A stretch of 64,000 bases of DNA from Desarmillaria ectypa (taxonomy: Eukaryota > Basidiomycota > Agaricomycetes > Agaricales > Physalacriaceae): NCBI GenBank assembly GCA_030407005.1, contig JAUDYN010000007.1, positions 1,674,001 to 1,738,000 of the forward strand, read 5' to 3'. A program made the position numbers and the translations under genes. The notes under the pieces were generated by a model. It saw nothing but the letters and a program-made list of their open reading frames with translations, was not told the origin of the DNA and did not search any database. Shown in pieces: positions 46,113-56,915 of the stretch. The stretch's first letter is position 1, and every line of letters starts with the position of its first letter.

Positions 46113-46538
46113 TTGCGACGAGTTGCTACTTGGACAAATTAACAAAGCATCTTCTTTTCAATCGTCGGATAGAAGAGTGCCTGAGGACCTATACCCCCAC
46201 CGGATCTTATAGCAACTATTTCACTTTTACATGTTGAAACAATTGATCCTTGCTGGTAACAGGTGTCGTGTGTAGAGTCGGGCAGTGTTGTCGAAATACC
46301 GTGAAGTACGAAGGACCCCTCTTGTCCCAGTCCCTCCTCCCATTCATCTGGTTTTCCCGGGTGATTCGACGTGTGGTGTGGAGTAGAGTAACGGACTCTA
46401 TAAAGGTATTTTTTGCACCCCGTGATGGGTTAACTGAGTTGAATCTACATTTGGCTGAGGCCATGTGGTGTTTTGTGAGCGTGTCGTGCATGTAGGTCCT
46501 CTTGAGTATGCTCTCATGTTGCGGTGGGTATGCGGCGA

Positions 46539-48064
46539 CTATCCAGGTTCATCCTCTGAGATGTTTTCTTCCTCCCACCACTCTTTCCCCTTCTTCCTCC
46601 ATTTCCGGGGCTTGGCTGGGGCTTCTCGTCTCCCCTGATCGAGTAAAGCTCCCGATTTCTCTATAAACTCGCCCAGCGCTGCGATCCCTTCTTTGTTGCC
46701 GAGAATGTCCAGCAAGTATAGGGTCCTTTATACATTTCGAAGTATTCCCCGTTGCATCTCATAGAGTGGGCATTCGCGAATGACGTGTTCACGTGTCCGG
46801 AAGAGTTCACCGCATGGGCAGTCAATGTTCTCACTTGGCACGAATTGCACTTAGTACTCGCCTATGTATCCGTGTCCTGTTCTGCATTGCGTAGGACTCG
46901 GCCGTATACCTCCGTTTTCCCTGCGAGGTCCAAGAAGTGCTGTGTCGGCCTCAACGACGGCGGGAATCTGTTTGCCGTCGCATATCGTCCATGCTTAGGG
47001 CTGGCCTCCCATATTTTCTTCCATTCCGCCGCTGTCTTTGCTTTTGCTTCTCTTCTTGCATTGGCCCTTGTTCTGCCCATCGCGTCTGCTGACTTTTCTG
47101 CTCCCCTCTTTGCTAGGTAGTCCGCTCACTCATTTCCTTGTATGTCCTTGTGTCCTGGACACCATGAGACTTCCACTTTATGAGATGGGTCGCTGTCAAG
47201 GAATTGCCATATTCGGCGGTGTAATACTATTGCGTATGCCTGTCCCGTCCTGGGCACGGGGTCGCTGATGTGTTATCGGCAAACAGTGGAGGTGCTTCAC
47301 TTCCTCGTTTTCCTTCGCATGGTTCGTCGCTCTGGTTGCTCCCGTTGCAAGTGCTGTCATCTCTCCATCATAGACTTCAGCTTTCTCCCCTAGTCCCATT
47401 ATCCCACGATTCCTGCTCCTACTCGGTTGCTTCCCTGTATGTCCCGCTGCAAACCATCTGTATAAACCAACAGGTGGTCTCAGGTTTGCAGACGGCTGAT
47501 GTAGTTGTTGTGTTGGTGCGCCGCCTCGTCCTTAGACAGGCCATTCGTCCCACTAATGATGAGCCTTTCCCCGTAGTCGTGTTTGGTGCGTCTCCATGGC
47601 GCAGCATGCTCCGAGAATGGATGTAGATGTTCGTCGTTGGGGTCTGTCAACGCTGCAATTTGTTGCAGCTGGGTCGTCTTTTTGAGCTCTGCAGCTGTCC
47701 TGGATGCCTTGTGCGTCGGAAGGGGGGTGGACTTGTGGGGGTTCTACCTGCTCTCCATCTGCTGTCAAGCCGCTGGATGATTGGGTTGCATGTACTTAGC
47801 TTGTTGAGTCTGATCACTGAACGCCTTGAGCACTGGTCCAGGTGTAGACGGATCGGAGGAATCGATGCTTCAATTTCTATGGCTTCGATTGGCGTAGTGC
47901 GAAACGCTGCGATCACTTTGCGCAAGCCTCGTCTTTGAACTCGTTCTAGCTCTTTCTCATGTGTTTTCTTCTCTGTCCACCATGCCGTTGATGCGTACGT
48001 CAAGACGGGCGTACACACGCTATGTATAGTTGGCGGTAGTGTTTTTGGGAGAGGACCCATCAAC
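46539..48064 (-). mobile_element. 5'-truncated, decayed LINE (non-LTR retrotransposon), RT thumb plus RNase H
   Basis: Minus-strand pieces read in order. The end of a reverse transcriptase (TPVLTYASTAWWTEKKTHEK; RVQRRGLRKVIAAFRTTPIE; IPPIRLHLDQCSRRSVIRLN) is followed by an RNase H part with GLGEKAEVYDGEMTALATGA. A tail follows with ANRFPPSLRPTQHFLDLAG, then LLDILGNKEGIAALGEFIEK and a basic/acidic end stopping at 46539-46541. This order is that of fungal non-LTR elements whose ORF2 ends in RNase H. The frame shifts several times and stops interrupt it, so the copy is dead. The RT palm and endonuclease are absent: the element is cut at its 5' side near 48064. Confidence 0.78.
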
Positions 48065-48102
48065 GGTTGACGGCACTACTGTTGAGCAGCACACCACAAC
48101 GC

Positions 48103-49002
48103 GAATGCAAGGACATGCTGGCGTTGGTGACAGTGGGAGCACTGGTGGAGGAAGTAAGGGCGGCTCAGGCTCGACTTCGACCATTCCTTCCGGTCAGCTA
48201 TTCGCTGGGCGTAGTAGGTATTTGGAACAAATCATGCTCCCGTTTCATGCACCCTAAAAGCTTCTTGGCCTGTCCTTTACCGCAGATCGTATGGAAGTGG
48301 ATATCCAGGAACATCTGGACGTGGTGTGGCTGGGCGTGGATTCCCATTTTATTTCTGGCCCGTAGTCTGGGGAGGGGCTGCTTATTTGCATTCAGGTGAT
48401 GTAGGCACCCGAAATGTTGTCGGGCGTGCTGTATATACTGGTCTTGTGGTATGATTCAGTATGACCTCCCAGACAATAGCAGTCGCCCTGGCGGTCCGAT
48501 GGTGTCAGTGACATTCAGTTCAAGCGCCGGAGATTCGTCGACGTTCCATGTCGTCTCAGATAACACAATTGTGATCAGTTTCACCAGCGATATAACTGGG
48601 GCCTGCTCGTTACTATTAAATACCTCATCCACCACGACGAATGCTTACAACACATCCGATCCTTCTGCACCTCAGCCAGAACAAGTTAGCTCATATTGCC
48701 GCGCAAGCAGTGCTTACCTAGCGCTGGACGGATACAACAACACCGCCGTCTTTGAGGCTGAAAACGCTACAGATGTCCCGCTGCCAGCGCGGGTCAATAC
48801 CACAGTTATAGACTGTTTGAATCAGACAATTGGCGCTGCTGTACCTTTGGTCGATGCAGATACATCTTCTTCCTTCTCCTCCTCTATCTATTCGTCACTG
48901 ACAGGGGGAGTTCCATATTCCAATGCTGCCGCTATGATTATTCACAACCCGGGGACTTTGACTTTGAGTTGGATACTCCTGTGCTTCGCTTCTTGCTTGT
49001 AG
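48103..49002 (+). CDS. GPI-anchor-like Gly/Ser-rich surface glycoprotein, copy 1 (5' truncated)
   Basis: Exons give GSTGGGSKGGSGSTSTIPSG with QLFAGRS, then YGSGYPGTSGRGVAGRGFPF and YFWPVVWGGAAYLH, then YDLPDNSSRPGG and a domain with many N-glycosylation sites and Cys (LDGYNNTAVFEAENATDVPL; VIDCLNQTIGAAVPLVD). The tail is a hydrophobic segment (LTLSWILLCFASCL) after a Ser-rich stretch, as in GPI-anchored proteins. The protein is the paralogue of the gene at 49345-50444 and is collinear with it across the same two introns. The start and signal peptide are missing: upstream sequence turns into the LINE at about 48064. It may be a pseudogene, although the C-terminal 183 codons are intact. The family is known to me only as an uncharacterised basidiomycete type. 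Confidence 0.6.
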
Positions 49003-49344
49003 CGGTCTTTCGATTATGTTCCTATATATCTCCATTTTTTGATCCGTCTGCATACGCTTAGGATAGCCACCGATTGGAGTGACTATTTTGTACCGCGCCA
49101 AATGTTCATATGCACTGCCTAGTGCCTAGATATTTTCGAGTCATTGGGAAAGTTGTCTGGCAGTTATCCTTCCCGCTTAACCGACCTCAAATGAGACATT
49201 GCCTCGATTTCTAGAGCGATCGGCATGAGGCTGTCCTTCACCTACTTGGTATTAAATGTGTAGCCAATTTTTACTACTTCTTCCACCTTTCGCATTTTGA
49301 ACTTTCCACGCAATTCCCGGGACACGCCAACAGTCCCCTAAGCA

Positions 49345-50444
49345 ATGCATGTTCCCTCCGTCTCTACACCGAGAAGTGGTCCTCGAAAGTTGTACCGTCG
49401 GAAAGGAGGAGGGGGTGGTGGTGGTAAGGGTGGCGGAGGTGGAGGTAAAAGTGGGGGAGGCGGTAAAAGTGGTGGCTCAAGTTCAAGTTCAGGCAGCGGT
49501 TCTGGTGAATTAATACCTCATTCGCACCTGCGAAGACTGATTTTATCATCTTAGGAGGCGCTAAACGTGTCCAGCCTATAAACACAGGTGGATCTTCGAA
49601 GAAATCTTCCTCGTACAGCACAGGCGGAGGAAGCGCTTCGACAATTCCGTCAGGGCAGCTTTTCGCTGGGCGTCCTCAAGGCGGCGCCACCAGGTCTCAG
49701 GTATATGGCACAGGGTGTGTTTTATGTTTTTCTCTTTTAGCACTTGAATGCTCAGAGCAAACTAGCATATACGGAAGCGGGTACCCTGGCACTATAGGTC
49801 GCGGCGTGGCGGGTCGAGGGTTTCCCTTTTATTACTGGCCTTTGGCATGGGGCGGCATTGTTGGATACGGTGGCGCCGCCTATCTACACGACAACGAAGT
49901 GAGATATCAAACCTACTTCTCTGAAAATATCGGTACTCATACCGGACTGTCGCGCTAGTATGGACTTCCGGGCAATTCCAGTCGACCCGGCGGTGTCATG
50001 ATGTCTGCCACCTTTCTTGCGAGCTCCGGCAACGCCACATTCCACGTCGTGGCCGACAACAGCACGGTCGCGTCCCTCATCACGGACATTAGGAATAATT
50101 GCTCGTCGGTGATCAATACTTCGTCCGCTTCGGGTGCTCCCATCGCATTTAACGATTCGGATGCGGGTACACCGAAACCGGAACAAGCGGTACAATTCTA
50201 CCGTGCTAGTAGTGTGGCCCTCACTGTGGATGGGTATAACAATACTGGAGCTTTGGATGACTCTGGAAACACACCTGATACGCCTGTTCCTTCTTGGGTC
50301 CACACGAATGCTCTTAACTGTCTCAACTACACAATTGGGTCTGCAGTACCGCTAGTAGATAGTGCGGATCCGCGCTTGACGAATCCTTATCTGGGATTTC
50401 TTGCTTTGGCATGGGTCTTGTATCATTTCTGTTCGTTTTTCTAA
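49345..50444 (+). CDS. GPI-anchor-like Gly/Ser-rich surface glycoprotein, copy 2
   Basis: Four exons chain in phase. The first has a poly-Gly/Lys/Ser stretch (YRRKGGGGGGGKGGGGGGKS) and is followed by KRVQPINTGGSSKKSSSYST and STIPSGQLFAGRPQGGA. Then come IYGSGYPGTIGRGVAGRGFP, YYWPLAWGGIVGYGGAAYLH, YGLPGNSSRPGG and a glycosylated domain (LTVDGYNNTGALDDSG; ALNCLNYTIGSAVPLVD). The C-terminus is hydrophobic (GFLALAWVLYHFCSFF), fitting a GPI signal. The ATG at 49345 lacks a signal peptide, so an upstream exon near 49226 (MRLSFTYL) is possible; I could not join it in frame. Function unknown; a cell-wall location is inferred. Tandem paralogue of 48103-49002. Confidence 0.68.
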
Positions 50445-50731
50445 TGCGTGTCTTTATTCCCGTATACTTATCGTTCATTATCGAGCATTTCGTATTGTAT
50501 TTTTATTCTCTTTTGACATACACGATCGTAGCATAGTATATCCAACCTCGAGAATAAACTCCCTGGCCAACTAGTAACCTACTCACTTACTTTAATCGCT
50601 TCAGGTTGACCGCATTTTTCCTTGATATATGGCAGCCTTAATTATGGGATCCCAACTGCGGCTGCGAACTCAGATAATAGGAATACCTCAAATTGATATC
50701 TAATATCTATTGGTGGTTTAATTCAGCACAA

Positions 50732-52850
50732 TTATAATCTACAATGAGTCTCAGACGGTGGTGTATGCAGCTCATACAAATCATCCGCCGCTTTGATAAT
50801 TTCCTCGCAGAACTTGGCGTTGGGCATCTCTGTCCGGGATGTAACGGTATATTGAAGTCGATCTTGCGAGTCGTTAGATTATCTAGTCTCAACGAAATAA
50901 CTGAAAAACACTTACCGTCATATCCGGTCATATATGCAACACCAAACCCATCAGGAACGACCTCTCCCCATCCATACACCGGGAAATGTTTCGAGAACAC
51001 TGCACTGGTGCTAAGTACCCAATAACTGGACCTCATCACTACCGGATCAGTGAACAGCTCAGGAACCTCCTCGCCATCCTGGAGCAATCTCTTCAGTCCA
51101 AATAGATGCCGGTCAACACCGCGTCCCAGCCCTCCCTCCTTTGCCAGCTGTACATGCTTCTTTGTCGCCTTGTCAAACAGTGCCTTCCTCACTTCCTGCG
51201 TGGCACTCGGATCATCCATACTCGCAACCCACGCGTCCGACTCGGTCGTAACCACGCGAATAGCCTCGGTACGGCCCTTGCGGAACCTGCGCGTCGTCGC
51301 GGCCTCGTACGTTCCACCCTTCCGTCTCTCACTTCCGATGAGCCTACGATATGCAAGTTGTACAATCATCTGCGCCCACGAGTCGGGGGACACGCCGAAT
51401 TTCTTGATTGCGGCTTTACCATATGCCGTGAGGTGGAACCCGAGTTCTTGGCTCTCTATGAGCTCCTTGGCGGCGGTATCTGCGGCGGTGAGCGCTTTGA
51501 TGAGTGCGGGCGTGACCTCCCAGTCCATGGGGGTCGGCGTGAATGTTCCTGATGGGGTGCCATGGTCGAAGGTAGAGTCAGAAAGCCAGTTGAGGATATC
51601 ATCGCAAAGCCGAACGGTGGGGGTGCCGTCCATCACAGAGTGCTCCCCCATGATGCCAGCGCGACCGTTGTCGTAGACTATGAATTGGCACGGTTTGTCT
51701 ACCCATCGGTTTCGTAGACCGGCAGGCGTGCCATTCCCAGTGAGATGTCCATGCCAGAGGAAGCGGCTGTGTTCGATGGCAGTTGCAGGAGTGGCACTCT
51801 CGAGACTGACAGTGAAAGCCGCAGAGTGGATGGTAGACACTATGTCTGCATTATGGGATAAAGACGTAAGTTCTATGTAGTCCTTTGCCCAGACATCACG
51901 GTTGTTTGTCGTTAGAATGCCAACACCGGGATAATCGCCCTTGCCATTGTCGTAGATGTATTGTATTTGCCTGTGCAGGTGGCCTCCTAAGCAATCGGAT
52001 AAAAAATGTAGGAAGAGAAACGCACTTTGTAATTTCCTCTGTACTCAAAATCCTACCATTGTCGGTCAAGTCGACCTTCCATGGCCTATTATTCCGAAAC
52101 ACGACGATATGACCTGAATCACCGGTATCGTCTGGCTTTGCATGGGTGACACTCCAGTCAAGACCGTGGGGACCAGGGACGCGACAGCAATCAAACATCC
52201 AGCGATACGTATCCATGCAAAACGGACCCTCCTTGGTGCCCTCTGCAGCGATCTGACCGCGTTTGAGTTGCTGCCTGAATATCATAGCGCCGCGTGCGAT
52301 GCCTGCGGCGCGAGCAGCAGGCGTCTGGGGCAAATGAGCGGGATGGTCGTCAAATCCATCTAATCGCAGCGCTATCAGCCCGACGGAAATTCGGAATAAG
52401 GATGTGGCTTACAGTAGTATGAAACGTATACTACGACCTGCAAGTCCGATTAAGTGGTGACACGATCCGGAAACATACGAAGGTGCTTACTGGATCCCTG
52501 TACCCAAGATACCCGCCGTCGTCCCACCATTCCTCGAGCCAGTGCTCCGTCTCGTCGAAGCGTTTCTTGAGCCTGGCTTGTAAGACCTCACCAATTCCTC
52601 CGGGCTTGCCGAACTCGTCCACCTTTCTTGCGACCGCGTCGTACTCCTCCTTTGACCACGCAATGGGCCGGAGACTCTCCTTGAGCTTGGCGAGCGTATC
52701 CGGGAGATTGACGACAGGTAGCTTCGGGAGGGCGAGCTGGGCGGGCGAATGGGTCGTCCCGTTTATCGGGGCGGCGGCTTTCCAGTTCTTGGGGCGCGAC
52801 ATGGTAGAGAAAGGTTGACGTAGAGGAGAGAAAAGCCTGATCATGGTCAA
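50732..52850 (-). CDS. CAT2: Carnitine O-acetyltransferase
   Basis: The protein has the choline/carnitine acyltransferase landmarks. These are PKLPVVNLPDTLAKLKESLR near the N-terminus, RGAMIFRQQLKRGQI, PFCMDTYRWMFDCCRVPGP, FIVYDNGRAGIMGEHSVMDG (catalytic His in EHS) and GTYEAATTRRFRKGRTE (substrate motif). WVLSTSAVFSKHF and GWGEVVPDGFGVAYM complete the fold. The enzyme moves acetyl groups between CoA and carnitine, feeding acetyl units from peroxisomes and cytosol to mitochondria. Two in-frame starts are present: 52850, giving an Arg/Ser leader (MTMIRLFSPLRQPFST), and 52802 (MSRPKNW). After the last intron the C-terminus is PPSETHCRL, a peroxisomal PTS1-like tripeptide, with the stop at 50732-50734. 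This suggests dual mitochondrial/peroxisomal targeting as in yeast Cat2. Confidence 0.9.
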
Positions 52851-54452
52851 GCCGGAATCCCTGGCGAATTAAAATGTGATCATGACAAGTGCGGGGTAAG
52901 AGGCTAATCGCTTTTTGTTATGATTTCCGGCTATCTAACATGCCGGATTCCGGTTCGAGGGCCATAGTCGATCCGTATTAATAGTATCTGAATGCTTCGT
53001 GACTACCAATTGCTGGAATATAGATGTAGAGAATGCGTACAGAGGACAACATGTAAGGGTGGGGGGAAAGCTCATCCAGTCAGATCAGGAGATGAAAAGG
53101 ACAGAAAAAGGATTCCCCCTCATTTCAGTGCCTAGCAACCTCAGGGGACGTAAAACTCACTCCTGAATTTTTGAATCCTCTTGAAGGACCTCCGATAATC
53201 CTGCGGTTCACAACAACGCGAGATGAAAGTGGACTAGAGAGAATTTTTGGGAACTTACACGATATCTGTTTCGGTCTGTTTGCGGGATATACATCCCATC
53301 TATGTGAAGAGTTTTGTCCGATGTCATGTCTGAGGCTCCAAAGAGGTAGGTCTCAATCGAACTGTCGTAATAAGCTATGTATGCAGAACAGTCTACGAGG
53401 CGGTGTCGTTTTCTTATCATCCAGTCACTGGCAAAGAAGCTGCTGAATATGGTATCGTAAACAACTCCGACATGCATATGTAATGTTGCTGCAGCTGTAG
53501 TGACTGTGGCGTCGGAGTGTGGTATCCGACGCCGTGTTGAAGGGAGGTTCAGCCCGCTACCAGTTGCTTTCCTCAAGAATTGATATGCTTCTGGAATGCA
53601 GAAGGGTATTTTTGGAAGAGGTCTGCTTTATGCGCTGGGAATGGCCCGAGAAGCATTCATATTTGGCATACAGCAAGGGTAAATTAAAGTATTTTAGCCG
53701 TGAACCACGAATGGTGTACACGCTCATTTAATAGATAAGATGCTCAAGTTCCAAAATGGAAAGCACATCCAATGTCGAGGGATAGATGCAGGTGGGAAAC
53801 ATTCAGCTTGGACCTAGTTGAGATATCGACAGGCGTACGGCGCAGTGGGTGAATGGCATATTTGCAAACACAGGGCTGCTGAGAACTGTGAATGGATCCA
53901 CGGCGTCCGAGGATAATTATGGTGAAGAAAAAGGACAGGCTGGTTACTAAGAAGTTCGAATGAAGGGTTTAAAGGGCAAATTACTTGGATTCGGGGGACA
54001 TGGGACGGTGTATACGAGGCGCAAAAGATTCACCTTTGACGGAAGAGGGCAGTGCCGGCGGCATGATCGAACAGTGATATTTATCCGCGGACGGGACAAG
54101 CATTTTACCATGACACCTTGACAGATATCGATAACATAGCAAGGCTTGGAGACGAAAACGAAACTGAAGAGAACACGGCTGGATAGGATTGGGTCTGAGG
54201 CCTGGGCCTGAGACACCAAGAGCAAGAACAAGTTCAGTCGAAGCGAGATGGAAAGACAAGCAATGACAAATACTTGGCATGGTCACAAGCGTGATATCGT
54301 GGGAAAAAGTGGATAATATAGGCACTTTTCGTTTGGTGGAGATTGTTTGGCCTTTTCTACTTTTTCCTCGTTGACCGTTACTTTGATTTTCTATTCGCTG
54401 CCTCCATCTAATATCATCTGGCGCTTCCACTCATTTTACATCTTCCTCCATC
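52851..54452. other. Intergenic region without a recognised gene
   Basis: This region lies between two divergent genes (carnitine acetyltransferase to the left, chitin deacetylase to the right) and should contain both promoters. Open frames at 53171-53576 and 53981-54430 have no domain. About 1.6 kb is unusually long for this window. Confidence 0.45.
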
Positions 54453-56376
54453 ATGAAGTTGCATGCTCTCGCCACTCTTTTCGCTGCCCTATCGACGGCA
54501 GCTCATGCTCATACCCAACCTGAACTTCAACGTGCTAATCTCAAACGACAAGCTACTTCTTCATCCTCAGCATCTTCTTCTACAGTGTCTTCCACGTCAT
54601 CGGCAGCGTCAGCAGCAGCAACAGGCTTGTCGTCGTCAAGTACAGGGACGGCGGTCGTCTCGTCTGCTTCTGCCGCCGTCTCAACAGCCACAGCCGCGGC
54701 CGCAGCCAATGGCAATGTTGCAGCCACGATCCTCACGGAGTCGGCCACTGTCTCTGGTGTTCCAGCTCTGACTGCAATCAACTTTGGAATGTCGTCGGGC
54801 ACCAGTCTTGCTGCTACGACGACTTGGGCGACAACGGCATCTCCCCCAATCTCAGGCGCTCCTTCCCTTCCAACACCATGTAAGTCCCGTAATTCACGTT
54901 CTTTTTACCGGTCTCTCATTCTTTGCCAGTTGTTTACACTGCAGGTGTATGGCCAACGCAGGACAGGGTCCCTCCTACTAGTGGGTTTCACTCTCGTACC
55001 ACTTTTTCATCCTTTATTGAACTCTATCAGATTCTACTGAAGTTCAGGCATGGCTGAAGGAGCTCGATGGCTGGGACATCCCCAACCTCGAACCCACTAC
55101 CGACGGCACCTGTGCAAGCGACCTTGAGTTCTCTCAAGATGCTGCCAACCGCGGCTGGTGGACTTGCGGCGCCCATACTAGGAACACTGACATCATCAAT
55201 TGTCCTGACAAGCTCACCTGGGGCGTTAGTTTTGATGACGGTCCCGGTCCCTACAGTCCGTCTACTCGCCCTTTGTCTCCGCTCGCTTAACTTACGCTAT
55301 TACAGCCCAGAAACTCCTCAACTATCTTGAAGATGTGGATCTTTCTGCAACATTCTTTGTTGTAGGCTCCCGTGTCATCGAGCGTCCTGCCATTCTCGTC
55401 GAAGAGTATATGAGTGGCCACGAGATTTCTGTCCACACATGGGCGCATCCGGTGAGTGTACGAAGTACTCAACTGCGATCAGTCTCTGATTGCTTCATTT
55501 ACTCTCACAGCACTTGACTACGTTGACTAATGAGCAAATCGTTGCTGAACTCGGGTGGACTCGCAAAGCTATCAAGGAAGTCATCGGTGTCACCCCTACG
55601 ACCATGCGTCCGCCATACGGTGATATCGGTATGGTGCCTTTGTTTGATCTGGCGCTTCAAACAGCTCATGATGAACATTAGATGACCGTGTCCGCGCCAT
55701 TTCCTTAGCAATGGGTCTGACACCCATCATCTGGACAACTGCCGGTGCCGTAGGATCTTTTGACACTTTCGGTAAGTGCCAAACAGCATCTTTGGACATC
55801 TGAACACAAACTCACACCTTATAGATTGGGAGGTCGCCGCTGGAACGAAGACTGGTGCAGAATGTGTGCAAGAATTCGACAACATTCTTGGAAACGCATC
55901 TGTCATCGATACTGGGTAGGCATCTTTTATAATGATATCTATCATACATGCATGATTCTAACTATTTATATCTTACAGGATCATTGTTCTTGAGCATGAC
56001 TTGTATGAGCTCACCGTCGATTTGGCTATCGGCTATAACCTAGAGACAGCTCAAAACCACAACCCTGCATTCACAGTAAGTAGCTCGCTTCTCGATGGTT
56101 AAAAGAACTACATCGTTCTCGTTATGACAGTTGAAACCCATCGGTGAATGTTACGGCATACCCACAAAGGATCTATATAGGGAAACAAATACCAACACCT
56201 CTTTCCCATTTCCCAACACCACTGCTGACATCAATGGAGATGGCACTCCCGATAGTGGCGCAAGCTCTGCCACGAGTACCAGAAGCTCGGGCGGTGCACT
56301 CACCATCAACGTCGCGTCAATATACACCACCTTCTCTCTCGTAGGCCTTGTGGCCCTCGCGAGTACTTTGCTTTAG
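54453..56376 (+). CDS. GPI-anchored chitin deacetylase (CE4 family)
   Basis: A signal peptide (MKLHALATLFAALSTAAHAH) is followed by a Lys-Arg site and a long Ser/Ala/Thr stretch, probably O-glycosylated. The CE4 (NodB) domain follows: LTWGVSFDDGPGPYT (motif 1, two Asp), HEISVHTWAHPHLT (motif 2, metal-binding His), TTMRPPYGDIDDRVRAI (motif 3), IIWTTAGAVGSFDTFDWEVA and VIDTGFIVLEHDLYE (motif 5). The C-terminus is Ser-rich and ends in a hydrophobic segment (ASIYTTFSLVGLVALASTLL), a GPI signal. The enzyme removes acetyl groups from cell-wall chitin to make chitosan. All metal and catalytic motifs appear intact. At least six introns are needed. The gene is tail-to-tail with Sec1. Confidence 0.9.
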
Positions 56377-56915
56377 TTAAATTTTTGACCATTTATGCGC
56401 GGAACTATATGCCGGACATTGCCACTTATACGTCTATCTCCCTTTTAAAATGATATTCTATGTTGGATACCTGTCGTACCATGACGAGGTGATCGAGAGG
56501 TTTGTAGTCTTGTCTTCAATACAGCAGCTATTTCCTGGTCTTGGCTTGTTGTAACGTAGCATAAACTACTCATAGCGTTACGATGAAGATATATACAAGC
56601 GGGAACGTAAGAGAAGGAATGTCTGTCAAGCGGGTGCTCCCTGGATTCGGATATGCGTAATCCCATAAAAAGGCAATGTCCCAGTATTCCCTACACTTCT
56701 GTACAAGCCCCCCCGCAAAACTCTCATTTAGTGGTGCGCTCCCCATTATTCAAGCCATCTCCAACCTTCCATGAAAGAGAGAAAGGATTCTAAGTACCGC
56801 CAGAGTTAACGCTACCTAGTAATTTGTGCATCCGTATGTCCCATAAATCATACCAGGGTCCATTATTTCACGAAGGGGTATAATAGTTGTATCATACACA
56901 TTTACCTTTAAGTCG

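Noticed and set aside
53981..54430. 149-codon minus-strand frame before chitin deacetylase
   Set aside because: It lies in the expected promoter and has no domain.
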